Source: Bacteroidota bacterium (GTDB taxonomy: Bacteria > Bacteroidota > Bacteroidia > Chitinophagales > Chitinophagaceae). Taken from it: a DNA stretch of 32,207 nucleotides. This document shows positions 22,747-31,237 of this stretch, in pieces. Position numbers and translations under genes: made by a program. Within the stretch, counting starts at the first letter, position 1, and each line of letters starts with the position of its first letter. The stretch spans positions 1-32,207 of the forward strand of contig JAUZNZ010000044.1 of assembly GCA_030706735.1 (NCBI GenBank), in the 5' to 3' direction. The notes under the pieces were generated by a model, which saw only the letters and a program-made list of their open reading frames with translations, was not told where the DNA came from and searched no databases.

Positions 22747-23211
22747 TTACCCGTTTCTTTGGCGAAACGCACGAAGGAAGTCGGTCGTTGCCGGCAAGAT
22801 CCCCAGCTGCTGGAAGAAACCGAGTGATTCAACAATCACCCAATCTTCTATTATTTTGTTGCCTGTTATCCGGTGTATGGTCATCAGGCGAATATTGATA
22901 CGCCGGCTGCTGGGAGGGATCCCAAGCCACTCTCCTGTGTGGGTGCCGTCAAAGGCCAGCAAGGTCGATACGCGATCCCCCTCACAAATCATCTGTTCGA
23001 TGGTAAATGTCAGGTCAGGAAAGCCGGATAGCCATTCAGCAACATGATTTTTGATACTTTCGGGACCGCGCGGTGCGGCTGTGACCGGCGCGCCGGACCC
23101 GAGTTGAAAGGTGACACAATCGTTATCAAAAATATCGTCGGCGACCTCAATTCTTCTTTGATTCCAGACCTCGTCAAAAAAGCGCGTAACCAGTTGCTTG
23201 TTGCTGTCCAT
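22747..23211 (-). CDS. SnoaL-like ester cyclase/NTF2-family protein
   Basis: 154 aa from the ATG at 23211. Typical SnoaL-type layout: an N-terminal helix LVTRFFDEVWNQRRIEVADD, IKNHVAEWLSGFPDLTFTIEQMICEGDRV, then TGEWLGIPPSSRRI and the final strand IIEDWVIVESLGFFQQLG. The family forms cone-shaped alpha-beta barrels. Known members are polyketide cyclases, limonene-epoxide hydrolases and isomerases, but most Bacteroidota copies are uncharacterised. It lies 42 bp after DUF2200 and 21 bp before the MBL hydrolase gene, in a probable minus-strand transcript. It differs from the decayed NTF2-like gene at 415. Confidence 0.85.
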   Translation of the reverse strand: MDSNKQLVTRFFDEVWNQRRIEVADDIFDNDCVTFQLGSGAPVTAAPRGPESIKNHVAEWLSGFPDLTFTIEQMICEGDRVSTLLAFDGTHTGEWLGIPPSSRRINIRLMTIHRITGNKIIEDWVIVESLGFFQQLGILPATTDFLRAFRQRNG

Positions 23212-23253
23212 TTTTCGAGGTATAAATTTGGTCAAAAAGTGGGGTAGGGGGCT

Positions 23254-23622
23254 CTACGCTTCCCGCAAAATCTTTTGCATCTTCCTGCCCTTCGCCAGTT
23301 CATCCACCAACTTATCCAAATATCGAACCTGCTGAGTCAGTGGATTCTTTATTTCCTCAACGCGATGGCCACAGATCACCCCGGTGATGAGATTTGCATT
23401 GGGGTTGAGCGAAGCGTATTGGAAGAATTGCTCAAAGGTTGCCTTTTGTTCAATAAGCTGCTGCAATTTTTTGCTATCGAAGCCTGTTAACCAGTGTATT
23501 ACCTGATGTAATTCTTCTTTTGTTCTTCCTTTCTTCTCCACTTTTGCGAGATACAGCGGATAGACCGTGGCAAAGGTCATTTTTGCGATACGCTGATCAT
23601 GGGCGCTTGAATTATCCATCAT
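23254..23622 (-). CDS. DUF2200 family protein
   Basis: 122 aa from the ATG at 23622 (a second ATG follows at once). It matches DUF2200 strongly: RIAKMTFATVYPLYLAKVEK, GRTKEELHQVIHWLTGF, NPNANLITGVICGHRVEEI, NPLTQQVRYLDKLVDELAKG and a KMQKILR end. The family is a small soluble protein of unknown function, nearly the same length everywhere. It is the first gene of the minus-strand set that continues with the SnoaL-like and MBL genes. Confidence 0.93.
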   Translation of the reverse strand: MMDNSSAHDQRIAKMTFATVYPLYLAKVEKKGRTKEELHQVIHWLTGFDSKKLQQLIEQKATFEQFFQYASLNPNANLITGVICGHRVEEIKNPLTQQVRYLDKLVDELAKGRKMQKILREA

Positions 23623-23837
23623 ATGAATTTGACATCGCTGCAAAATAATCAAAATAGGCAGAAACACAATACACTAAATATCAATTGATTAACAGGATGC
23701 CGCATGGAAGGCCTGCCTATGTCGGCCAGCGGTTCCCGGAACGAGGGAGAAAAGTTTAATTAATTGGTTACAAGGGGAAACGCAGCTTTTACTAATAGTA
23801 GCTAAGAACCGTGCTAGAAAGCTTAAATCCGTAGATT

Positions 23838-26051
23838 ATGAAACCCATTACCCTTTTGATTGCGATTGGATTCGGCATTTTTCCCCTTACCGCCTGTGCG
23901 CAATTAAACAATGGGGGCTTGTACGCCAACTTTGGCGTAGACGGTGATTCCAGAAGCAATTATTTAAAATATGGGATACTGACAGGAAACCTTGTCAGTG
24001 ATGACTGGTTTTCGGGTACCTCAGGCGGCAAGAACGTCATTGACACATCCAATGCGGCAGCATACCTTTCCTCCCTTCAATCCGGCAATAATTCATGGTT
24101 CAGCAAAAGGATGTCGGTGCCCCTGTATTCCAAGGTAAATGGAAAATTATGGCTTGACGCGGCTTATGGAAGGGATTATATTACGACCGCGTCATTAAAA
24201 GATAGCACGTCTTTTGCCACCGCCTGTAAAAATGGGGATAATCCCGTCACCTGGAATGGCGGGATCTCGAACTTCCCGTCCAAGGATGATCTGGTGGATG
24301 TTTTTGCCCATATGCGCCGTGACGGTAGTACGGTAAATGATTCCCTGTGGCTTTTCTCCGGCATTTCGACATACGGCACCACGGGCGCACGTTATTATGA
24401 TGTAGAGCTATATAAGAATAGTTTTACGTATGATCCGGTGACGGGTATCTTTTCGTCGGCAGGGCCAGATGCCGGCCATACGCAGTGGCTATTTGACGCC
24501 AGCGGAAATATCATTCAGACCGGCGATATGATCCTGGCAATTAGTTTTTCTCCGGGATCAGCTCCGGTGGTGGACGTCAGAATATGGGTAAGTCAAACCA
24601 CCTGGAGCGGGGTAACGCCGACGCATTTCAGGTTCAATGCAAATTTTGACGGAACCGGCACGTTTGGCTATGCATCGATCGTGTCACTAGCGGGGGCGAC
24701 CTCGTTCGGGGCAGGCATATCGAACTATTCTGCCACCCCGGCGCAGGATACCACCTATGCCACGCCTTGGGGAACGAACTCCGGTGCGGGTTGGAGTCCG
24801 CAGTTCCAATCCACGCAATTCATTGAAGTAGGATTAAACGTCACGCGGATCGGCCTGGACCCAGCCTTGTACACTTCCCTTGGACCAAGTGCCTGCGCCT
24901 CCTTGTTTTCCAATATTTTTTTCAAATCCCGCGCATCCAATTCTTTTACTTCCAGTTTGCATGATTTTGTAATCCCCTTGACCTTCTTGCGTACACCGGT
25001 CATGGATTACGCATTACAATCGGACACGCTGCGTTGTAACAGGAGCGTGGGAACGATCCAGGTTACCAATAATACGACGATCGGGTATTATACCTGGAAG
25101 ACGGCAAACGGGGATATAATGGGTACGAATTCCGATAGTTCACAAATAAATATCGATAAGCCGGGCACGTACATCCTCTCGTCTTCCCCGGCGCAAGGTT
25201 GTGCCCCAACGAGGACGGACACCATCGTCGTCCCGATCGATACCTTTCCCCCGGTGGCCTCTGTGAATATCACGTTACCGAATGGTTTTACCTATCTCCA
25301 GTTGATCGGTGGTGATGTGAACGCGAGCAACTATCTCACTCCTTTTGGCGGATCGCAGGGTTTGCTATGGAATTGGAGTGGGCCGAAGAGTTTCACTTCC
25401 ACCATCCAGAATCCCCAAACGGCGGATACTGCCTGGGGTACCTACCAACTGATCGTCACAGAAAAAAGAAATGGTTGCACGGATACCGCTACAAAGACTG
25501 TCAGTATATATGATTTCAAAACGTTGTTAACGAGTGATCTGAAGGTAAACGGAAGCTATTCCGACAAATCGGTCATTCTGCACTGGGAAGACGCCAATCA
25601 ACCGCAGGTTGAATCGTATGAGATCGAAAAATGTACCGGGAACAATGTATTTCATTCCATCGGAACCGTGACCACAGAAGCCGGAAACGACTACCATCCG
25701 CAGGCGGGCGACAATGTCTACCGGATCAAGGCGACGGCGAAAAGCGGCCAGGTCTATTATTCGGGAATAATTACCGTGTACGTGTCTACAAACGCACTGA
25801 AAAGCACTTATCTGACCAGGAATGCATCCGGAACTGCGATGACGCTGGTCGCCAGTGTAGCCGGCAATTGCAGAGGCACCATCGCCGTGTATAGTATTAC
25901 AGGGCAGGCCTTGTGGCAGAAGGGTGTTCAGCTCAGGCAGGGGTCAAACGCCTTTGAATTGCCCGCGAAGAAGACATCCCATCAGGATGTACAGGTTATC
26001 GCCTTGTTCATCGATGGTCAAATTACCTATTCGCAAAAGGTCATATTTTAA
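23838..26051 (+). CDS. Large secreted protein with PKD/Ig-like domains and T9SS-type C-terminal domain
   Basis: 737 aa. The signal peptide is residues 1-21 (MKPITLLIAIGFGIFPLTACAQ). An N-terminal region of about 360 residues (opening NNGGLYANFGVDGD and SNYLKYGILTGN) has no named domain and looks beta-rich. Two PKD/Ig-like modules follow (around LRCNRSVGTIQVTNN and PPVASVNITLPNGF, each with paired Cys-Thr-Asp endings such as NGCTDTATKTVS). A fibronectin-like part follows (SVILHWEDANQPQVESYEIEK). The last about 75 residues resemble the type A sorting domain of type IX secretion (IAVYSITGQALW… ending TYSQKVIF). It is probably exported across the outer membrane and attached or released. The partner or substrate is unknown. 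The final bases overlap the DoxX gene on the other strand. Confidence 0.85.
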   Translation: MKPITLLIAIGFGIFPLTACAQLNNGGLYANFGVDGDSRSNYLKYGILTGNLVSDDWFSGTSGGKNVIDTSNAAAYLSSLQSGNNSWFSKRMSVPLYSKVNGKLWLDAAYGRDYITTASLKDSTSFATACKNGDNPVTWNGGISNFPSKDDLVDVFAHMRRDGSTVNDSLWLFSGISTYGTTGARYYDVELYKNSFTYDPVTGIFSSAGPDAGHTQWLFDASGNIIQTGDMILAISFSPGSAPVVDVRIWVSQTTWSGVTPTHFRFNANFDGTGTFGYASIVSLAGATSFGAGISNYSATPAQDTTYATPWGTNSGAGWSPQFQSTQFIEVGLNVTRIGLDPALYTSLGPSACASLFSNIFFKSRASNSFTSSLHDFVIPLTFLRTPVMDYALQSDTLRCNRSVGTIQVTNNTTIGYYTWKTANGDIMGTNSDSSQINIDKPGTYILSSSPAQGCAPTRTDTIVVPIDTFPPVASVNITLPNGFTYLQLIGGDVNASNYLTPFGGSQGLLWNWSGPKSFTSTIQNPQTADTAWGTYQLIVTEKRNGCTDTATKTVSIYDFKTLLTSDLKVNGSYSDKSVILHWEDANQPQVESYEIEKCTGNNVFHSIGTVTTEAGNDYHPQAGDNVYRIKATAKSGQVYYSGIITVYVSTNALKSTYLTRNASGTAMTLVASVAGNCRGTIAVYSITGQALWQKGVQLRQGSNAFELPAKKTSHQDVQVIALFIDGQITYSQKVIF

Positions 26052-26499
26052 GATTGGGCCGCCCAAGCTTTATCCCTGCATCCACAGAATATCTGCCTGC
26101 TCCGGATACGGCGAGGGACAAGGCCATTCCGATCGCCAGTAAAAAGTACTCGGCGCCCTCCGTCTTTTGCGCTCCAAACCAGTTCATAAAAAAATATTGA
26201 TTGAATGTGGTCAGGATGACCCCTGTCATTACGATGCAGATCGCGATGCTCCAGAGCCTGGTGGCGGCTCCCAGCAAGAGAGCGATGGGGCCAAAGAACT
26301 CGATCATAATAACAAGGAATCCCAGTATCCAGGGAATACCGGTAGTGTTCCTGAAATAGCCCATTGTCCCCTCAAAGCCATATCCCCCGAACCAACCGAG
26401 GAGTTTCTGCGCCCCGTGGGGGAAAAGGACAAGAGCCAGAAAGATCCTGAGGAAAAGCGGCGCTACCCCGTTGCCTGCCTTGAAGATCAGCTGTTTCAT
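26041..26499 (-). CDS. DoxX-family membrane protein
   Basis: 152 aa from the ATG at 26499. DoxX-type: APLFLRIFLALVLFPHGAQK, LGWFGGYGFEGTMGYF, IPWILGFLVIMIEFFGPIAL and FFMNWFGAQKTEGAEYFLL, with four hydrophobic helices. DoxX proteins are linked to thiosulfate:quinone or redox-stress processes; in most bacteria the exact role is unclear. It lies 86 bp after the Crp regulator on the same strand and has its own good promoter. The end overlaps the secreted-protein gene by 11 bp. Confidence 0.92.
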   Translation of the reverse strand: MKQLIFKAGNGVAPLFLRIFLALVLFPHGAQKLLGWFGGYGFEGTMGYFRNTTGIPWILGFLVIMIEFFGPIALLLGAATRLWSIAICIVMTGVILTTFNQYFFMNWFGAQKTEGAEYFLLAIGMALSLAVSGAGRYSVDAGIKLGRPNLKI

Positions 26500-26517
26500 A
26501 AAACCGACATTTTCGTG

Positions 26518-26549
26518 CAAATGTCTGCCGTTACGCATGCGCCGTCCAA
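26518..26549 (-). promoter_or_regulatory. Promoter of the DoxX gene
   Basis: Minus strand: TTG (26547-26549), 21 bases, then GACATTTG (26518-26525), which fits TTG-N19-21-TAnnTTTG with only the first T replaced by G. The predicted start of transcription is about 10-15 nt upstream of the ATG at 26499. Confidence 0.45.
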
Positions 26550-26585
26550 TCACCATTGGTAATTAATTTTGTTATCCTATGATAA

Positions 26586-27170
26586 TTACCCCGCCAGCTG
26601 TCTACGAATCCGGCTTAGGCTTTGAGGTGTAATACCAAGGTAGGAGGCGATTTGATGATCGGGAACCCTCGCCCCGATATGAGGGTATTTTTCCTGGAAT
26701 TCCAGGTACCTCTGCAAGGCAGGTTTGCTGAGACTGGAGCTGGCTCTTTGGGCCAGGGAGATATAGGCATTCTGGAAAAGAATACGGAAGTATTGGTTCA
26801 TGCGGGGGACCTGTACATAGAGGCTTTCTAAATCGGATCTTGTTATTTGCAAGACCTCCGTCTCTTCCAGGCAATCTACATTATACTGCGAAGGAACGCT
26901 GCATAAAAAACTATACAAATCCCCGACCCACCATTCTTCGGGCCCGAAGAACAACACGTGTTCCACTCCCTTTTCGTCCACTTCGTAGGTTCTGGTAAGG
27001 CCCCGGCAGATAAACGTCTCATGCCGAGTCATATCGCCCTGCTGCAAAATATATTGATTCTTTCGAAATTTTCTTTGCACAAATAAAGATTCGATGGCTA
27101 AGATCTCTTCAGGGGAAAAGCAAATGTCATAACGGGAAAAATTCCGGAACAGGTGTTCATATGGTTCCAT
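26586..27170 (-). CDS. Crp/Fnr-family transcriptional regulator, copy 1
   Basis: 194 aa. A cyclic-nucleotide-binding-like barrel fills residues about 20-135 (KFRKNQYILQQGDMTRHETFI, GLTRTYEVDEKGVEHVLFFGPEEWWVGDL). The C-terminal part has a short winged-helix with PDHQIASYLGITPQSLSRIRRQLAG. The cAMP-binding residues of E. coli CRP are not evident, as usual for short Bacteroidota members, and there is no Fe-S cysteine set. It lies 44 bp after the SDR gene and 86 bp before DoxX. It probably controls local stress or redox genes; the signal is unknown. Confidence 0.9.
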   Translation of the reverse strand: MEPYEHLFRNFSRYDICFSPEEILAIESLFVQRKFRKNQYILQQGDMTRHETFICRGLTRTYEVDEKGVEHVLFFGPEEWWVGDLYSFLCSVPSQYNVDCLEETEVLQITRSDLESLYVQVPRMNQYFRILFQNAYISLAQRASSSLSKPALQRYLEFQEKYPHIGARVPDHQIASYLGITPQSLSRIRRQLAG

Positions 27171-27214
27171 ATGTTTAGATTTGACTCATTAAAGAACCTG
27201 AGCGGCCATCCGAT

Positions 27215-27994
27215 CTATGAGAGTCCGGCATTGAAATTTGCTTTCCATGTCTGAAAGTCTTTGGCAATAATTTCCACATCATTCAGCCCTTCGGATTGAT
27301 CCGAACATAAAAAAAGCACGGGCTCCGCCATCACGTCCGGGTTTAGCAGGCGTCCGCTCATCGCGGTCCGGGAGTCATCGGGAACCATGCCCGTCTCCGT
27401 GGGGCCTCCCGGCTGAAGCAGATTTACCGTAACACCATGCCCCAGCAGGTCTTGGGCCATGATGTGGGAGAGCGATTCGGTTCCCGCCCGGGACGGGCCA
27501 TAGGGAATAAAACCCCGCCTTTTTTTGGTGCTTTCGCTTACGTCGATATTGATGATCCTTCCGTGGCCTGTCTTTAGTAAAAGAGGCGTCACAGCTTTGG
27601 CCATCAAAAAGTAACCCGTGAGGTTTGTATCGATCATCTCGCGAAACCCAGAAGAAGAAATTTCCCAGAAAGGTTTTGGATCGGTCAGGAAACGGGGGTT
27701 GACGGTTTGCATGCCGATTCCGGCGTTGTTGATCAATACATCTACGCCTCCCCACGACTGCAGCGTCTCCGCCAGGCCTTTTTCAATGGATGATTCATCC
27801 CGGACATCGATCACGGCTCCCATGCAATCCCCCGCGAGCGAGGTCACGGTCTGATCGACTTTGTTCTTATCCCGTCCGGTGATCAGGACTTTTGCACCTG
27901 CCTGTGAAAGCGCACGGGCCATCGCCAGCCCAAGACCGCTGGTGGCGCCGGTGATCAATATGCGTTTTGATGCTATGCCAGTATAATTGCTCAT
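27215..27994 (-). CDS. Short-chain dehydrogenase/reductase with Arg in place of the catalytic Lys
   Basis: 259 aa. Classical SDR: GATSGLG (16-22, cofactor site), V63-D64-R in VIDVRD, NNAGIG (89-94), the N124 of DTNLTG and S153 in IINIDVSES. The tyrosine is Y165 but the motif reads YGPSR, with R169 (codon CGG) where Lys is almost invariant in YxxxK. That lysine lowers the tyrosine pKa and holds the nicotinamide ribose, so activity may be changed or low. Other motifs (VNLLQPGGPTETGM) are intact. A good promoter lies upstream at 28028-28060. It is the first of a minus-strand set with Crp copy 1 and DoxX and is divergent from Crp copy 2. The substrate is unknown. Confidence 0.88.
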   Translation of the reverse strand: MSNYTGIASKRILITGATSGLGLAMARALSQAGAKVLITGRDKNKVDQTVTSLAGDCMGAVIDVRDESSIEKGLAETLQSWGGVDVLINNAGIGMQTVNPRFLTDPKPFWEISSSGFREMIDTNLTGYFLMAKAVTPLLLKTGHGRIINIDVSESTKKRRGFIPYGPSRAGTESLSHIMAQDLLGHGVTVNLLQPGGPTETGMVPDDSRTAMSGRLLNPDVMAEPVLFLCSDQSEGLNDVEIIAKDFQTWKANFNAGLS

Positions 27995-28027
27995 GGTAAT
28001 GGATCATGTTGTGCCGTTGGGCCGTGA

Positions 28028-28060
28028 CAAATCTAAGGAATCCCGTAAGAATTCTCCAAA
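28028..28060 (-). promoter_or_regulatory. Promoter of the SDR gene
   Basis: Minus strand TTTG (28057-28060), 21 bases, then TAGATTTG (28028-28035): an exact fit to the Bacteroidota consensus TTG-N19-21-TAnnTTTG. It is the cleanest promoter I found in the window. The palindrome AGAATTCT lies in the spacer region. Confidence 0.6.
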
Positions 28061-28098
28061 AACGCATCGGGCTTTCAGTTTGTTTACTAAATTGAAGG

Positions 28099-28680
28099 AT
28101 GAGTAAGGATAATTTAATTCAGCTCTTCCAAAATGTGTTGCCCATGAGCCATGCCAGGGCCGAACAAATCGCGGAGAAATTCAAGAGGAGAAAAACACCC
28201 AGGAATGAGTACCTATTAAAGGAAGGATCTGTTTGCAACGAGTCTCATATTATTGAGGAGGGCATCACCAGGTCGTACATTTATGATCATGAAGGCATGG
28301 ACGTGACCACGACGTTTTGTACAAAACAGATGTTCACCAGCGACCTCCTATCTTTCTTCAAGAGAACCCCCGCAAAAGAGAATATTCAGGCATTGACGGA
28401 TTGTCAAACCTGGTACATCACTTATGACGATATGCAGGAAAGCTTCCACGGCATCCCGGAGTTTCGTGAATTTGGCCGGCTGAACATTATTAATCAATAT
28501 GGCATCCTGCAACAAAGAATGTTATCCATGTTGCAGCAGACAGCGGAACAGCGTTATAGCGAGCTTGTTCACGGGAATCCTGAGATCCTTCAACATGCTC
28601 CATTAAAATATATTGCCACTTACCTGGGTATTACCGATACTTCGTTGAGCAGGATTAGAAAGGAATTTGTAAAGAAATAG
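28099..28680 (+). CDS. Crp/Fnr-family transcriptional regulator, copy 2
   Basis: 193 aa, same layout as copy 1: a cNMP-like barrel (RNEYLLKEGSVCNESHIIEEG, TTTFCTKQMFTSDLLSFFKR) and a short C-terminal HTH (LKYIATYLGITDTSLSRIRKEF). The two copies are clear relatives but not recent duplicates. It is divergent from the SDR gene across about 100 bp, and the seven-TM protein gene follows 81 bp downstream on the same strand. Control of the SDR gene, of itself or of the membrane gene is plausible. The ligand is unknown. Confidence 0.9.
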   Translation: MSKDNLIQLFQNVLPMSHARAEQIAEKFKRRKTPRNEYLLKEGSVCNESHIIEEGITRSYIYDHEGMDVTTTFCTKQMFTSDLLSFFKRTPAKENIQALTDCQTWYITYDDMQESFHGIPEFREFGRLNIINQYGILQQRMLSMLQQTAEQRYSELVHGNPEILQHAPLKYIATYLGITDTSLSRIRKEFVKK

Positions 28681-28761
28681 CGGAATCCATTTCTTGTCAT
28701 TTGGTAAGTGCAAGCGAGAGTATTTGATCTTACTTTGCACTTCCATTTAAACGACAAACAA

Positions 28762-29493
28762 ATGACCAGCTATTTATCAGGTATGCCCATATGGGCTTCA
28801 GCACTATTTATCGCAGGCTTTATTTATTCCATTTCCTTTATCGCCAACCCCGCAAAACAGGCGGCTCTGAATGCCGGCATGACTCCGGCAAGTGCGAGAA
28901 ATGTACAATTCGGTATTTTTGGCTTTTATCTTCTTTACCTCGCCTATGCATCCATACTAGCTTTAACCGGCGTCTTTGCCACCAACTCGATACCGCCGAA
29001 AGTAATGGTACTTACTTCCATACCCCTGACCATTTTGCTGTTCGCCATTGTGGGAAACACCAAATTATTCAAGAGATTACTCCGGTCAATCACCCTTGAA
29101 TCGCTGATCTCCCTGCATGTATTCCGGGTACTCGGCGTGTTCTTCATCCTTCTTTACTTTTACCATTTGCTGCCCCGGGATTTCGCGTTATCCGCCGGAA
29201 TAGGGGATATCCTAACAGCCCTTTTCGCTTTGCCGGTAGCGAGAATGGTTGCGAAGCGAAAGCCAGGGAGCTTATTCGTGGCTTACGCCTGGAACGTTTT
29301 TGGCGCGCTGGACATCATTACCTTGCTTGTTATTGCGATAATCAATGCAAGAAATGCCATCATCACCGGCGAGCCGGGATCTCCCGAAATGATCAACTTC
29401 CCGTTCATGTGGTTTCCCGCGTTTGCTCCGGCGACTATATTGTTCCTGCACGCCAGCATTTTCAGGAAACTGCGGCAGGTGGCTACCAGGTAG
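28762..29493 (+). CDS. Hypothetical seven-TM membrane protein
   Basis: 243 aa from the ATG at 28762; the upstream in-frame start lies in the promoter region. Seven hydrophobic helices are visible, from PIWASALFIAGFIYSISFI to FPAFAPATILFLHASIFRKL, with a LLPRDFALSAGIGDILTAL loop and a MINFPFMWFP segment before the last helix. I do not recognise a named family; charged residues within the helices are few. It may be controlled by the Crp-like gene just upstream. Confidence 0.75.
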   Translation: MTSYLSGMPIWASALFIAGFIYSISFIANPAKQAALNAGMTPASARNVQFGIFGFYLLYLAYASILALTGVFATNSIPPKVMVLTSIPLTILLFAIVGNTKLFKRLLRSITLESLISLHVFRVLGVFFILLYFYHLLPRDFALSAGIGDILTALFALPVARMVAKRKPGSLFVAYAWNVFGALDIITLLVIAIINARNAIITGEPGSPEMINFPFMWFPAFAPATILFLHASIFRKLRQVATR

Positions 29494-29535
29494 GATTTCG
29501 GCAGCCGGGAGGAATTTATTATTTTCACCAAAATC

Positions 29536-30078
29536 ATGGCCATGAAAGTACTTATTTCCTTCCTATTGCTGTCAGTCATCGTCTCGTCGTTCAAGGAGAC
29601 GGACGATTGGTTCTTGCTGCAAACCAAGTCCTTTAAGATCCTGTTTCCCAAAAAGCCTACGTCCGACACCAAGAATATCGATTCACACGTGGGCAAGTTA
29701 GTCCTGAACCTGAATTACTATGAAGTTCCGGAAGGCGTAAGTGATGACAACCATTTGTATATGACCAATGAAACGTCCTACCCTGATTCCGTGATCAATT
29801 CGGACAAGAAGGAGCTATTGGACGCGTTCTTTAAGAATTCTATCGCCGGATCTGTAAACAATGTGCACGGGAAGCTCTTATCCGAAAAAGTGATCGGGCT
29901 TGGAAAGTATCCGGGCCGGGAGGTCCGGATCGACTTTAGAGATGGGATGGCCGTGATTAAAGTGAGAATGTACCTGGTCAGGAATACCCTGTTCCTGCTC
30001 CAGACGATCACCGAAACAGGAAAGCAATACAACAAATCGATCGACAAGTTCATGGACTCTTTTCAATTGGTCCATTGA
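29536..30078 (+). CDS. Small secreted protein of unknown function
   Basis: 180 aa. The start is ATG 29536 (or the ATG two codons on), directly before a hydrophobic signal (VLISFLLLSVIVSS). The mature part reads FKILFPKKPTSDTK, LNLNYYEVPEG, SYPDSVINSDKKELLDAFF, GKYPGREVRIDF and SIDKFMDSFQL, a regular alpha/beta pattern seen in uncharacterised Bacteroidota proteins. There is no lipobox. It lies 42 bp after the seven-TM gene and may share its transcript. The 3' end is 11 bp from the convergent desaturase gene. I cannot assign a function. Confidence 0.75.
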   Translation: MAMKVLISFLLLSVIVSSFKETDDWFLLQTKSFKILFPKKPTSDTKNIDSHVGKLVLNLNYYEVPEGVSDDNHLYMTNETSYPDSVINSDKKELLDAFFKNSIAGSVNNVHGKLLSEKVIGLGKYPGREVRIDFRDGMAVIKVRMYLVRNTLFLLQTITETGKQYNKSIDKFMDSFQLVH

Positions 30079-30086
30079 ACGTCCGC

Positions 30087-30110
30087 GCCTCAGGTTCGAA
30101 GGCTTTTTTT
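30087..30110 (+). terminator. Possible weak terminator after the small secreted protein
   Basis: GCCT (30087-30090) pairs with AGGC (30100-30103) and is followed by seven T (30104-30110). The stem is only 4 bp. The site lies largely inside the 3' coding end of the convergent desaturase. Confidence 0.3.
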
Positions 30111-31181
30111 CTCCATGTAGGGTTGCCGGTATCGCGACAAGAAGAGCTTTTTAGCGTCGTGATAGCTGCTTACGCCGCCTATGGCTTTCAGGAGCCTTAT
30201 GTAATGCCATGCGAGGTCTAGCTGATACGTCAGGAACCCGCTGCGGGCGCTTGACGGATAGAGATGATGATTATTGTGCCATTCCCCGGCCACGAATCCA
30301 GGCCAAAGCTGGTTGACCGAGAGGTCCTTGTTGTTAAAGTCTATGCCTTCCCGATGTTTGACCTTCCCTTTCCCGTGTCCTTCATAATTGAACGTGCGGA
30401 CACCGATGGCCCAGAAGCCGGCGGCCCCGAATATCGCGAATACCAGCGCCGGGCCTCCCAACAGATATAGGGCCCCGCCCCAGAAAGCCCAGTTCAGGAT
30501 CCATCCGAGGATTGTTCTACCGGGTCTGACGATCGACCCCCATTTTTGATATTGATGATAGGTGTTCGCCCTGATGCCGGTATGATCCATCATCCTGACG
30601 ACACGGGCATATTCGTCTTCGGTGAGATCGGCCGAAATAGGTTGGTGGTTGACATCTGCGAGGAAGCAATACAGGAACCCGGCGTTTGCATTGTACGGGT
30701 CCCCGGGCTGGTCCGATCTCGCGTGATGAACATGATGGGAGATCACATAGATCTCTTCGGGGAGCACGTCGATCGTGAGGTTTCGGGTGAAGAACCGCCA
30801 GAATTTGTTGCTGAACGTGTAAGCACGGTGGGTGCAGTACCGATGATACCAGATGGTGCCATGCGTGCCCATGATGATCATGCTGTAAATAAATGCGATG
30901 ACCAGCAGGTAAACGGTGAAGTAATGGGAGAAGAAAATAATAAGGCAGGGGAGGAGCAGAATCACCTGCATCCAGCTGAAGAAGGACAGCCAATGCTTTT
31001 TTGTCCTGAAGATGTTCAACCGGAACCAAAACTCCTTCAGCACCTGGCCGGCGCTGGGGACGGCGAGGCCGCCCTGAGCATTTTTCCATCCATAGGAAGG
31101 TACCTTCAACACACGATCTATCAGGTTTCCATTTGCTGCCGTGTCAGCGGCAGGGTCGGCGGATATGAGATTTTGAAGCAT
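30090..31181 (-). CDS. Membrane fatty-acid desaturase (acyl-CoA/stearoyl desaturase type)
   Basis: 363 aa. The three di-iron histidine boxes are present: H113-RYCT-H118, H149-HV-HH153 and EWHNNHH near residue 300. Hydrophobic helix pairs lie before and between them (MQVILLLPCLIIFFSHYFTV, ILGWILNWAFWGGALYLLGG). The layout matches the front-end/delta-9 acyl desaturases of the OLE1/DesC kind. It introduces a cis double bond into a fatty acyl chain in the inner membrane, using O2 and an electron donor not encoded here. It is divergent from the dienelactone-hydrolase gene across 142 bp that hold an 11-bp direct repeat pair. The ATG at 31181 is the only good start. Confidence 0.93.
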   Translation of the reverse strand: MLQNLISADPAADTAANGNLIDRVLKVPSYGWKNAQGGLAVPSAGQVLKEFWFRLNIFRTKKHWLSFFSWMQVILLLPCLIIFFSHYFTVYLLVIAFIYSMIIMGTHGTIWYHRYCTHRAYTFSNKFWRFFTRNLTIDVLPEEIYVISHHVHHARSDQPGDPYNANAGFLYCFLADVNHQPISADLTEDEYARVVRMMDHTGIRANTYHQYQKWGSIVRPGRTILGWILNWAFWGGALYLLGGPALVFAIFGAAGFWAIGVRTFNYEGHGKGKVKHREGIDFNNKDLSVNQLWPGFVAGEWHNNHHLYPSSARSGFLTYQLDLAWHYIRLLKAIGGVSSYHDAKKLFLSRYRQPYMEKKSLRT

Positions 31182-31237
31182 AAAATGAGGCCCAAAGAAG
31201 GACCGCTTCGAAATTAGGATAGGCTGGGGGGGACGCT

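Noticed and set aside
30517-31217. Long frames on both strands over the desaturase gene (223 and 190 codons)
   Set aside because: The three histidine boxes are in the minus-strand desaturase frame; the others are low-complexity shadows.
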